A stretch of DNA of 22,916 bases from a virus. Positions 16,114 to 22,751 of this stretch are shown piece after piece. The translations under genes and the position numbers were made by a program. The notes below the pieces were generated by a model that saw only the letters and a list, made by a program, of their open reading frames with translations, was not told where the DNA came from and ran no database searches. Numbering within the stretch: position 1 is the stretch's first letter; the number at the start of each line of letters is the position of its first letter. Location: positions 1-22,916 of IMG/VR virus record IMGVR_UViG_3300011261_000081, one strand, 5' to 3'.

Positions 16114-16130
16114 GTTTTCCTAGAAAGGTG

Positions 16131-16159
16131 AGTACCCCCTGCTGATGCAGGGGGCTACT
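16131..16159 (-). terminator. Hairpin (attenuator/terminator-like) after the major capsid gene
   Basis: CCCCCTGC pairs perfectly with GCAGGGGG across a 4-base loop. The stem continues after a single-base bulge with AGTA/TACT, giving 12 base pairs in all. It fills most of the 56-base gap between the capsid stop (16170) and the adaptor start (16113). In the transcribed direction it is followed by CACCTTTCT, only weakly U-rich, so partial read-through is expected. T7 has its main late terminator in the corresponding place after gene 10, which makes this position meaningful. It could equally be a processing or stability hairpin that raises capsid mRNA relative to tail mRNA. Confidence 0.6.
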
Positions 16160-16169
16160 CCAAAGTTAC

Positions 16170-17396
16170 TTACACGGTGATGTCAGCCGTGTAGGACCAC
16201 TTGACGGGGGCCTGCACGCACTGGTTGTAGAAGCCGAACAAGTAGAACGCCAACGTATCAGCGTTTTCCTCGCGGTGGTAGAAGCTACCATCCTTTTTGA
16301 ACATCCGGGGAAGGCCACCAGCCGAGAACAACTCGACGGCACTCTTCTCGCCCATCAGAACGGCCTCTTCGCACAGACTCGGGTCTGACACGATGGGGAC
16401 CGCTCCTGCGCCCGTCATAATCTCCAAGGCGGAGAAGCTGAGGCTACCGGAGGTAGCGCCAACCTTGACGTAGCGAGCTGCCCGAGATTCAGTCTCGAAA
16501 GCAATCGCGGCGTGGGTCACGGGGTTCACGAGGGCGATGTCCGGGGACGAGCCTTCGCGGTACAGTCGCGCACCAGTCTTGATAAGGTCATCAAGGTACG
16601 GAGCGGTTCCGTGGGCGGAGCCGTGCGAACCATCAACACCAGCAAGGCGGGTGCTGTCGGCGGTACGGTCAATGCCGTTGAACAACGCCGAGGTGACGGC
16701 GCTACCAGGCAACCATGCCGGGAGCGAGTCAGCCTTCTTGTCGAAGTCGCCTGAGCGGTAGATGAAGTCGGCGTCGTTCGCACCAGTTGCGAAGTCGGCG
16801 GCGAGTGTAATCGTATCAGCGATACGGTCAACACTCTCGACCACTGCGGTATCAGGCGCGCCGATGAGGCTGGCCTGCGCTGCGAGCGAGTGGTTCAGAA
16901 TCATGCCGACCTCGAAGAAGCGAGCTTCTCCGGCGCCAAGCGTGATGACGAGAGCAACAGCTCCGCCGGTCTGGACCTGGGCACGGGCGCCCTTCGGGTA
17001 CTTCGCAAGAAGCTCGAAGGCCACGTCGTTACCATACGCGCTGTAAGCCGAATCGACCGCATCGGTCAGGGCTTCACGGAAAGCTGCCGGGCTACCAAGC
17101 GAAAGCTCGATGACCTTATTGGCAACGGTCGCCTTAGCGTAGTTGTCTTTGTGAGTGAGTTCCCAGCGGTCGCGAGTCGCGGGCCCCTGGTTGTTGTGTG
17201 CATCAAGGAAGGTCGAAGCCTGTCCAGTGATGTTCGCGTAGCGAATGGGTTTCGGGTAGACGTTACCACGAACCTCGGGGTTCTTCGGAACGATAGCGAG
17301 CCACGGGTGGTTCTTGTAAACCAGGTCCGCAACCACGGTACCGACGTAGAACTCCTTGAGGAACGATTCGTAAGCCGTCTGCGTTAGAGCAGCCAT
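16170..17396 (-). CDS. Major capsid protein (HK97-fold type)
   Basis: This 408-residue protein has the length and composition expected of the shell subunit. An N-terminal arm region (YESFLKEFYVGTVVADLVYK, 9-28) leads into a segment rich in small residues. The C-terminal part, PDIALVNPVTHAAI and later KSAVELFSAGGLPRMF then a hydrophobic strand FYLFGFYNQCVQAPVKW, looks like the P-domain and terminal strand of HK97-fold coats. Position after portal and scaffold strengthens the call. Its AGGA ribosome-binding site (17409-17406), 9 bases before the ATG, is one of the best in the window and overlaps the scaffold stop, consistent with high expression. A strong hairpin follows within 60 bases. I see no slippery sequence that would give a longer capsid form. 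Confidence 0.9.
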   Translation of the reverse strand: MAALTQTAYESFLKEFYVGTVVADLVYKNHPWLAIVPKNPEVRGNVYPKPIRYANITGQASTFLDAHNNQGPATRDRWELTHKDNYAKATVANKVIELSLGSPAAFREALTDAVDSAYSAYGNDVAFELLAKYPKGARAQVQTGGAVALVITLGAGEARFFEVGMILNHSLAAQASLIGAPDTAVVESVDRIADTITLAADFATGANDADFIYRSGDFDKKADSLPAWLPGSAVTSALFNGIDRTADSTRLAGVDGSHGSAHGTAPYLDDLIKTGARLYREGSSPDIALVNPVTHAAIAFETESRAARYVKVGATSGSLSFSALEIMTGAGAVPIVSDPSLCEEAVLMGEKSAVELFSAGGLPRMFKKDGSFYHREENADTLAFYLFGFYNQCVQAPVKWSYTADITV

Positions 17397-17402
17397 TTGA
17401 TG

Positions 17403-18152
17403 TTATCCTACAGTGCGTGCCCACAGTTCGGCGGCGGCGGCCTTACGGTCGCCTCCCCCAGCGATAAGGTCTTCAACAGTGGAGGCCTCATCTGTAGCTG
17501 TGAGCGATGGAGTTAGAGTTGGTGTGCTAGGAGTCTCGCTTGGGGGTGCTTCTTCGCTTGTGGTTGAGGACTTCGCGGCGTGCAGGATGTCATACATCTG
17601 CCACAGCTCCGTCTCCGTTTCGCTTAGGATTGTTTCTTCGCTTACTTCTTCACCGGCCTGTTGCTTCGCATGAATCTTCTCGAAGACCTTCTCCTCGAAG
17701 CCAGCGGCTACAATGCCAGGGAAATCTGGGGACTCGCGGAGGGACTCAACAAAGCCCTCTCTCACGGTGCGGAGGCGCGCTTCGCGCTCTTCCGTCTTGG
17801 CTGCCTCTACGACGGCTGCGTCACGCGCGGCCAGCTCTTCCCGTAGTGCGACAAGCTCCTTATACACCTCGGGGTGCTCGGGCTCGCTCGTGGGGACTAG
17901 GGATTGCTCTAGCGCCTGGAGGCGCTCGGCGATGGGGTCAGCGGCGGGGGTAGAGTCGGCGTACAGTGCTTCGAGTTGGCCGGTGACTAGCACGCGGTCG
18001 GGAAGGACTGGGGCGGCCTCTGCTGCCTTGGGGTTGTCGCCACGCACGGCCTCCTTGGAGATGGGTGCACTCACGGTGCGGTCCCATACCTGTGCGGCGG
18101 ACTCGGGGGTGCCTTCTACGGCGGGGATGATTACGTTTGCTTCTTCGGTCAT
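17403..18152 (-). CDS. Probable scaffolding protein
   Basis: This encodes 249 residues: strongly acidic, low in aromatics, and helical in the middle. A long charged helix spans about residues 95-140 (KELVALREELAARDAAVVEA is typical). It is followed by a second helical segment containing FEEKVFEKIHAKQQAGEEVS (about 152-171) and a disordered Ser/Thr/Pro/Glu-rich tail (about 195-225). There is no enzymatic motif. Scaffolding proteins of tailed phages are small, acidic, coiled-coil-rich and sit between portal and major capsid genes; they guide capsid assembly and leave before DNA enters. Function is inferred from composition and position, since scaffold sequences diverge beyond recognition. The ATG follows the portal stop by 9 bases with only a weak ribosome-binding site, so re-initiation after portal translation is likely. 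Confidence 0.78.
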   Translation of the reverse strand: MTEEANVIIPAVEGTPESAAQVWDRTVSAPISKEAVRGDNPKAAEAAPVLPDRVLVTGQLEALYADSTPAADPIAERLQALEQSLVPTSEPEHPEVYKELVALREELAARDAAVVEAAKTEEREARLRTVREGFVESLRESPDFPGIVAAGFEEKVFEKIHAKQQAGEEVSEETILSETETELWQMYDILHAAKSSTTSEEAPPSETPSTPTLTPSLTATDEASTVEDLIAGGGDRKAAAAELWARTVG

Positions 18153-18161
18153 TGGTTTGCT

Positions 18162-20081
18162 TTATTGGCCCATGACTGTTCCGCTGAGGCTAGCCGCTCC
18201 GGGCTGTGCTCCAGTGATGTCCATGGCCGGGGGCTGACCAGGCAATCCAGGGCCCATCCCTGATGCCTGCATCTGCGTTGCTTCTTGTTCCTCGGCGATG
18301 AGGTCCGTCACACTACGCAAGAACTGGTAGAGCAGGTTGACGTTTTCCTCTTCGACGCCCATGGCTTGGGCAAGGTTGATGTTCTTTTGTACGACCTTCA
18401 GTGCGAGGCGGAGGTCCATCGTGGGCTCGGCTTCGGTGTACTTGGCGTCGTCAAGAATCTCTTCGCAGATGCGCTCGATGAAGTCGAGCGATGCGTTCTG
18501 GATACGTGCCTCCGCGTCGAAGTCTGGGATGTCCAGGTACTTGAAGGCGCGGGAAGGCGGAATGATTTGGAGGCCGATAAGCTCCTTCATCTCAGCCAGT
18601 CGCCCACCGAAGGTGGTGCTCAGGGCTGAGGTCGGTGCGGCCTGGATGATGTAGCTGTCCTTCTTGGGGTCGAGGTCGAACTGCTTCCAGTTGACGGCCT
18701 CTACGGTGTTGCGGTCCTTGCGGACGACCGTCTTGAACCCACCGGGGGTACGCTCGTCGAGGAGCTTGCCTGCAATCATCTGTTGCTCGGCAACGCGGAT
18801 GCAGAAGTCCTCGCGGTAGCGGAAGTTGGGGGACAACTCGGTGGACTGAATGTCCACGATGTCCTTGAACGCCTGGCCTGTTTCGCCCTGGGAGCCTGCG
18901 CTCTCCGGGAGGCCCATCGCAACGAGGCGGCTGACTTGCAGCGCCCTCTGCCACTGGACGGCGATATAACTCACCACGTCCTGGGGTACTGAGGGCGGCA
19001 TGACTATCTGAGGCGCGCGGCCCGTGTGGTTGATGATGACGCCCGAGACGTTCCCAAGCTGTCCCTCGTTTATCTCGCCGTCTGCGGGACAAAGGATGTA
19101 CGGCCGGGGCATCGCTGCGATGCACTCCTCGGTGTGGATGACGCTGGTGTTGATGTCGAAGTGGAGGCCGATAAGCTCTTCCACGAGGGCCATACCGAAG
19201 AAGCCCACGGTGGGGTCTTTCTTCCAGTACGAGAAGCTGAAGGGGAAGTCGGTGGGCTCCCAGGGGGAGCAGTCGAGGATGGCACCGTCGATGAAGATGA
19301 CCTTCTTGCCGTCGCCCGCGCCCTGCCAGGAGGGGAGCTTGTAGGCTTCGCACACGTCAACCATGCTGTTGGTGGCGAGGGTTCCATCGTTGTCGTCGGA
19401 GAAGTCTGAGATGCGCTGCTCGGTGAGGCTACCGGCGGCGTGGATGAGCTTCTTGCTCTTGGGGAAAATCTTAGCCAGGCGTCCCCTGTTGGCTGACATG
19501 CGATGATAGAGGTGGGTCGGCTTGCCGGTGGCGGCAGCCTCCGCCGGGTCCACGAAGATGTCCTTCGGGTGGACGCGGAAGTTCTCAATCTCTGGGACCA
19601 CTGGGTGAGGAGCGGTCTTGATTACGCCTAGCCCGTAGACAAGGGAATCGAGGATGCCCGCATCTTCCTTGTCTCGCAGTGAGGTAGCGTGCATTTGGAA
19701 GCGCACGAACTGGCTCATCTGCTTCGAGCGTCGGCGAAGGCTCCAGTTGGCTCCGGCGGGCAAGAACTCGACGGCGATGGCGGGCCGGGTGAGTCTCGCA
19801 TGCACGGCGTCTACCATGACCTTGCAAACATTCAGTGGGACTCGACTGTAGTCGCCGTTGCCTGAGAAGGCGGCGCTGTAGCCGGTCAGATAGTCGTTAC
19901 CGAGGATGTCCCGGTTGGTGTAGAGCGAGGAGTAGGCCGCGTAGCTGTTGAGCCGGTCGCGGTCCTGGTCTACGTAGTACCGGAACAGTCGCGAGAGCTT
20001 AGGAAGTATCTTCGTGGCTGACTTTTCCTCCCACCAGGGGTTTGAGAAGTCAGACTGTTCAACAGAATCGGTATCGGCCAT
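18162..20081 (-). CDS. Portal protein
   Basis: This 639-residue protein would form the ring at the unique head vertex through which DNA is packaged by terminase and later ejected, and on which the neck is built. Supporting signs are an N-terminal helical region (LPKLSRLFRYYVDQDRDRLN, 26-45), the portal-like segment ENFRVHPKDIFVDPAEA (166-182), the stretch GFFGMALVEELIGLHFDINT (about 294-313) and a long helical C-terminal barrel-like part ending in a Gly/Pro/Met-rich tail. Length and position between terL and scaffold/capsid fit well. The codon directly before the ATG is an in-frame TAG, so this is the first possible ATG. It has no free ribosome-binding site because an inverted repeat ends one base upstream. 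Nine bases separate its stop from the scaffold start. Confidence 0.92.
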   Translation of the reverse strand: MADTDSVEQSDFSNPWWEEKSATKILPKLSRLFRYYVDQDRDRLNSYAAYSSLYTNRDILGNDYLTGYSAAFSGNGDYSRVPLNVCKVMVDAVHARLTRPAIAVEFLPAGANWSLRRRSKQMSQFVRFQMHATSLRDKEDAGILDSLVYGLGVIKTAPHPVVPEIENFRVHPKDIFVDPAEAAATGKPTHLYHRMSANRGRLAKIFPKSKKLIHAAGSLTEQRISDFSDDNDGTLATNSMVDVCEAYKLPSWQGAGDGKKVIFIDGAILDCSPWEPTDFPFSFSYWKKDPTVGFFGMALVEELIGLHFDINTSVIHTEECIAAMPRPYILCPADGEINEGQLGNVSGVIINHTGRAPQIVMPPSVPQDVVSYIAVQWQRALQVSRLVAMGLPESAGSQGETGQAFKDIVDIQSTELSPNFRYREDFCIRVAEQQMIAGKLLDERTPGGFKTVVRKDRNTVEAVNWKQFDLDPKKDSYIIQAAPTSALSTTFGGRLAEMKELIGLQIIPPSRAFKYLDIPDFDAEARIQNASLDFIERICEEILDDAKYTEAEPTMDLRLALKVVQKNINLAQAMGVEEENVNLLYQFLRSVTDLIAEEQEATQMQASGMGPGLPGQPPAMDITGAQPGAASLSGTVMGQ

Positions 20082-20082
20082 C

Positions 20083-20128
20083 TATATAGAGGGATTCCGG
20101 CCGCTGTCAGCCGTTTTCCCTCTATATA
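20083..20128 (-). repeat. Long inverted repeat (mRNA hairpin) abutting the portal start codon
   Basis: TATATAGAGGGA (minus strand, 20128-20117) is exactly repeated in reverse complement as TCCCTCTATATA (20094-20083). Between the arms a further CGGC/GCCG stem (113-110 with 101-98 of the 20,000 block) is flanked by 3-base internal loops, so the RNA folds into one extended hairpin with an 8-base tip loop. The second arm ends one base before the portal ATG. The only Shine-Dalgarno-like sequence nearby, GAGGGA, is locked in the first arm. Possible roles are translational control of portal synthesis, an RNase III processing site, or 5'-end protection of the head transcript. It could also be a DNA-binding palindrome. 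Confidence 0.7.
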
Positions 20129-20154
20129 TACCAGAGTGACCTAAAGTTTTGCAA
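20125..20154 (-). promoter_or_regulatory. Candidate sigma70-type promoter for the head gene block
   Basis: On the minus strand TTGCAA (20154-20149) is separated by 18 bases from TATATA (20130-20125). The latter is preceded by TGG, which makes an extended -10 element. Transcription would start near 20122-20118, inside the first arm of the inverted repeat before the portal gene, giving a leader of about 40 bases. A weaker alternative, TTGCCA (20198-20193) with TACATA (20176-20171), lies upstream. The AT-rich block followed by GAGGGAAA also recalls single-subunit phage RNA polymerase promoters, but there is only one copy in the window, so no phage consensus can be built. Confidence 0.45.
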
Positions 20155-20158
20155 CTTT
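20143..20158. repeat. Short inverted repeat over the candidate -35 element
   Basis: AAAGTT (20143-20148) and AACTTT (20153-20158) form a 6-base inverted repeat around a 4-base centre. It covers the TTGCAA hexamer proposed as the -35 element of the portal promoter, so it could be an operator half-site pair or simply an AT-rich promoter feature. Six-base arms also arise by chance; this is a weak call. Confidence 0.25.
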
Positions 20159-20220
20159 CAGGGTACTCGTTATGTAGACCCCCAACGCATTTTGGCAACG
20201 GTAGGGTCCGCGACCATAGA

Positions 20221-20247
20221 GGGGGCCACTCGGGACAGGTGGCCCCC
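20221..20247 (-). terminator. Terminator-like hairpin behind terL
   Basis: A perfect 9-base-pair stem (20221-20229 with 20239-20247, GGGGGCCAC/GTGGCCCCC) with a 9-base loop begins 10 bases after the terL stop codon. In the direction of terL transcription it is followed by TCTATGG rather than a true run of T, so it may be a weak or factor-assisted terminator, or an mRNA-stabilising 3' end. Its position between two gene blocks supports a transcript-boundary role. Confidence 0.5.
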
Positions 20248-20256
20248 GTGTTGCGT

Positions 20257-21756
20257 TTAGGGCTTGATGAGCGTCTGCCAGAAGGGACGGTTCTCGGGGC
20301 CCTTCTCATCGAAGACCTCCTTGCGCCGCTCGGCTATCGAATGACGCATCGCGTCGTCGCCCATCATCACGCCCTGGCCGTAGGCGGCGGACTTCCATGT
20401 CCTCACCTTAGTGTAGGCATAGCGGAAAGAGTCTGCACAGTGGTCCGGGTATCCGTCCCCTCTTTTGACGCGCCTCGCGCCGGTCGGGCTCATCTTTCCG
20501 TCCCAGATTAGTATGGCCATCTGCAATCGGAGGTTGGCGGTGGGCTCCTCTACGAAGTAGAGTCTGTCCGCTTGAATGTCCGCATTGATGATTTGGATTC
20601 CCATGTCCACGGACCCGTACCCCTTCTTGACGGGCTGGATGGGTAGGGTGGGGTGGGTGTCCTTCCACTGGGCCACAGGGGCGGCTCCCTGGCCGCCTGT
20701 GTCCACGATGACCGTGTGGCACGGGTACTGGTCCATCAGGGCGCTGACCTCATCCCCTGCGTCCAGCGTGGTGAGCTGCTTCTCGTAGCTCTCCAGGACG
20801 TAGGTGGCCTGCACGTCGCGGCTCGTCGCGAGCATGGAGAACGACCAGGGGTCTTTGGTCCCGACATCGACGCCGAGGATGTACCGCCAGTCGTGGGCCC
20901 GCTCCATGGGGAACCTGGGGACGACCATGCTGTCCTTGTTGTAGTAGCACAGCCCCTCGGTGTCCCGGACCCATTCGCCCAGGTACTCGCGGCGGAAGGC
21001 GGGGCTCGCGTCGGTCCAGTTGTTTGCTGCCTTATGCACGCGGTACTGGTGCTCAACGTCTGGAATGTAGGGGTTGTCACGCATTAGCCACTTGTGCTGG
21101 CTCCAGCCCATGAGCTGGTCGCCGTCGTCGCCCTTGAACATCTCTCCGCCACCGTGAACGATGTCGTAGAAGGGCCCGGCGCACGCGGCGCCTGGCGTAC
21201 CCGTGATGAGGATGGGGGCCTTGTGAGTGACGGTCGCGGGAAGGAGAATCTCCCGGATGAGCTTATACATGTCGGTGCCGAAGTTCTGGGCCTCATCGAG
21301 GATGACCAGGTTCAACGTCGAGCCGATGCCACGAATCTTGTCCATCTCGCGGAGCGAGCCAGCGCCGAACACCTTGATGGTCGAGCCGTTGGGCAACCGG
21401 ATGTCGGAGGTGGTCTTGATGAACTCCAGCCCCAGGCCGTGCTCCTCGTTGAGCGCCATGAGGGGCGGCCAGATGATGTACTGGGCCGAAGCCCTGTTCA
21501 TGTTGATGTAGACCGGCGTCGAGCCAGGCGTTTCTACCGCTGCCCGCAAGGCTATAATCGCTGCGGCGTGGCTCTTCCCGCTCTGGCGCGAGCAACAGGC
21601 GACCTTGAACTGGGCCGGGTCGTTCGCGAACTTCTGCTGCTCGGGGTGCAGGAGCTTGTCGAAGTCGAGCTTCTCCAGCGCCGCACGCTGTTTGGCGTAC
21701 AGCTCAAGGAGTTTCTTTCGCTGCGCGAGTAGCTCTACTGGGGTGCTATCTGCCAT
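20257..21756 (-). CDS. terL: Terminase large subunit (packaging ATPase and nuclease)
   Basis: This 499-residue protein is the motor that pumps DNA into the prohead through the portal and cuts the concatemer. The N-terminal ATPase has an adenine-binding-like HPEQQKF (37-43), a Walker A-type loop SRQSGKS (56-62), Walker B LVILDEAQ (150-157, with D154 and E155) and a coupling motif ITGTPG (184-189). The C-terminal RNase H-like nuclease has candidate metal ligands in ILGVDVGTKD (D297), VIVDTGGQG (D352) and GYPDHCADSF (D438 and/or D442). Length and motif order are normal for the family. The ATG lies inside the end of the acetyltransferase gene (11-base overlap), with a weak upstream AGGA. After its stop comes a GC-rich hairpin and a non-coding region, so it closes the packaging operon. 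Confidence 0.96.
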   Translation of the reverse strand: MADSTPVELLAQRKKLLELYAKQRAALEKLDFDKLLHPEQQKFANDPAQFKVACCSRQSGKSHAAAIIALRAAVETPGSTPVYINMNRASAQYIIWPPLMALNEEHGLGLEFIKTTSDIRLPNGSTIKVFGAGSLREMDKIRGIGSTLNLVILDEAQNFGTDMYKLIREILLPATVTHKAPILITGTPGAACAGPFYDIVHGGGEMFKGDDGDQLMGWSQHKWLMRDNPYIPDVEHQYRVHKAANNWTDASPAFRREYLGEWVRDTEGLCYYNKDSMVVPRFPMERAHDWRYILGVDVGTKDPWSFSMLATSRDVQATYVLESYEKQLTTLDAGDEVSALMDQYPCHTVIVDTGGQGAAPVAQWKDTHPTLPIQPVKKGYGSVDMGIQIINADIQADRLYFVEEPTANLRLQMAILIWDGKMSPTGARRVKRGDGYPDHCADSFRYAYTKVRTWKSAAYGQGVMMGDDAMRHSIAERRKEVFDEKGPENRPFWQTLIKP

Positions 21757-22273
21757 CTTCCCAGTGTTGTTCCTGGGAGGTGTACTTGAACCACGGCCAG
21801 AACACGAGGTTCATGTCGCGCGCCGCGTTCCAGATGCCCTGGTTCTTCACCGCGCTGTTCGTGAACGTGTAGAGGATGTTCTGGTCCTCCTTGATGGCGA
21901 AGTCCTTCTTGAATCGTTCTACTAGCGCGCTAGCGACACCCTGGCGCCAGTCGCGCTTCTTGACCTGCATCCAGTGGAGGTAGGCCACGTCCACGCCACC
22001 CCAGGAGCGAACCTCGCCGCACAGGTAGCCACGGATGAGGTGCGGGGCCCCCGGTTGGTGGCAGATGTAGAGCGCGCCGTTCTCGCTCGACCGGCTGATA
22101 AGCTCGTCGAGGATGAGGTGGGCGTGCCTGAAATATTCATCACGAATCATGCCTGGGCTGTTCATCTCTGGGGAGCGTTCCCAGGTGAGCTGCCACGAGC
22201 TGAGGATGTAGTCGAGGTCGCCCTCTTCGGCTGGCCGGATGTCGAAGGCACCCTTGGCGTTCACTATGTTCAT
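21746..22273 (-). CDS. GNAT-family N-acetyltransferase-like protein
   Basis: This encodes 175 residues. The start has the classical GNAT opening, FDIRPAEEGDLDYILSSW (residues 10-27), a beta strand followed by helix 1. A strand (VAYLHWMQVKK, 96-106) leads into an acetyl-CoA-binding-like loop, RDWRQGVASALVERF (107-121), where Q111-G112-V113-A114 stands in for the usual Q/R-x-x-G-x-G/A; the first position is degenerate (W109). The C-terminal part AVKNQGIWNAARDMNL (141-156) matches the late helix of the fold. Such enzymes transfer an acetyl group from acetyl-CoA to an amine; the acceptor here cannot be told. Its start overlaps the previous stop by 4 bases and its end overlaps terL by 11, so it is made together with the packaging proteins. 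GGAG sits 8 bases before the ATG. Catalytic activity is not certain. Confidence 0.82.
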   Translation of the reverse strand: MNIVNAKGAFDIRPAEEGDLDYILSSWQLTWERSPEMNSPGMIRDEYFRHAHLILDELISRSSENGALYICHQPGAPHLIRGYLCGEVRSWGGVDVAYLHWMQVKKRDWRQGVASALVERFKKDFAIKEDQNILYTFTNSAVKNQGIWNAARDMNLVFWPWFKYTSQEQHWEDGR

Positions 22274-22707
22274 CGGAGTTTCTCCAGGGCGCTTCTTACG
22301 CCCTTGTTGCCGGGGTACATGGCGAGTACGTCGTCTATTTCCATGCCGGTGTCTACGAGGCCCCTGGCTATCTCCACGGGGCCCATGTCGTCAGTCTTCT
22401 GCTTGGCTTGGATGCCGCACAGGGTGGCCTCCAGCTTGCGGATGGTGTCGAGGAGCGACATGAAGCGCGACTCCTCGGTGGGGTCCAGCTCTTCGCCGTC
22501 CTCCAGTTTCACCTCATACTTGTTCAGTGCCAGGTTCGTCAGGTAGATGCTGCGTTCAAGCTGGGCCTCGGTCGTGAGGCGCTTGTACGTGCTCTGGACG
22601 GTGGGCGGCTGCTTGAGCCGCTCCTTCTTGGCTGCGAGGGCCTTCATCACCGTGGTGGCGCCCTCAATGTCTCTGCGTCGGCTTTCGCCGTCCTGGTAGT
22701 TGCTCAT
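22270..22707 (-). CDS. Hypothetical helical protein, candidate small terminase subunit
   Basis: This encodes 145 residues, predominantly charged and apparently all-helical, with no signal peptide or membrane segment. Two parts stand out: a central helix pair (EESRFMSLLDTIRKLEATL, about residues 79-97) and a C-terminal region (VEIARGLVDTGMEIDDVLAM, about 111-130) that could form a compact helical domain. The ATG is preceded by GGAG with a 5-base spacer, a good ribosome-binding site. The stop overlaps the next start (ATGA), so it is coupled to the acetyltransferase gene, and terL follows. A small helical protein just upstream of terL is the usual place for the DNA-recognising small terminase, which forms a ring on phage DNA and delivers it to the large subunit. 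That assignment is inferred from position and fold class only; no family signature was recognised. Confidence 0.8.
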   Translation of the reverse strand: MSNYQDGESRRRDIEGATTVMKALAAKKERLKQPPTVQSTYKRLTTEAQLERSIYLTNLALNKYEVKLEDGEELDPTEESRFMSLLDTIRKLEATLCGIQAKQKTDDMGPVEIARGLVDTGMEIDDVLAMYPGNKGVRSALEKLR

Positions 22708-22751
22708 AATCGCTCCGGCCCTTGCTGGGCCTCCGCTGGGGTGGAGAGGGA

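Noticed and set aside
16170-16260. Programmed frameshift making a longer capsid form, as in T7 gene 10
   Set aside because: No slippery heptamer is visible near the capsid stop, and the following 56 bases are occupied by a hairpin rather than an extended frame.
20113-20150. SP6- or T7-type phage promoter (TTTAGGTCACTC with TATAGAGGG)
   Set aside because: The two parts resemble pieces of the SP6 promoter, but the spacing is about 7 bases too long and there is no second copy in the window. It is kept only as an alternative to the sigma70-type reading.
22717-22731. Small hairpin GGCCC-AGCAA-GGGCC before the 145-residue gene
   Set aside because: It has only 5 base pairs, no T tract, and lies next to a normal ribosome-binding site; too weak to call a terminator.
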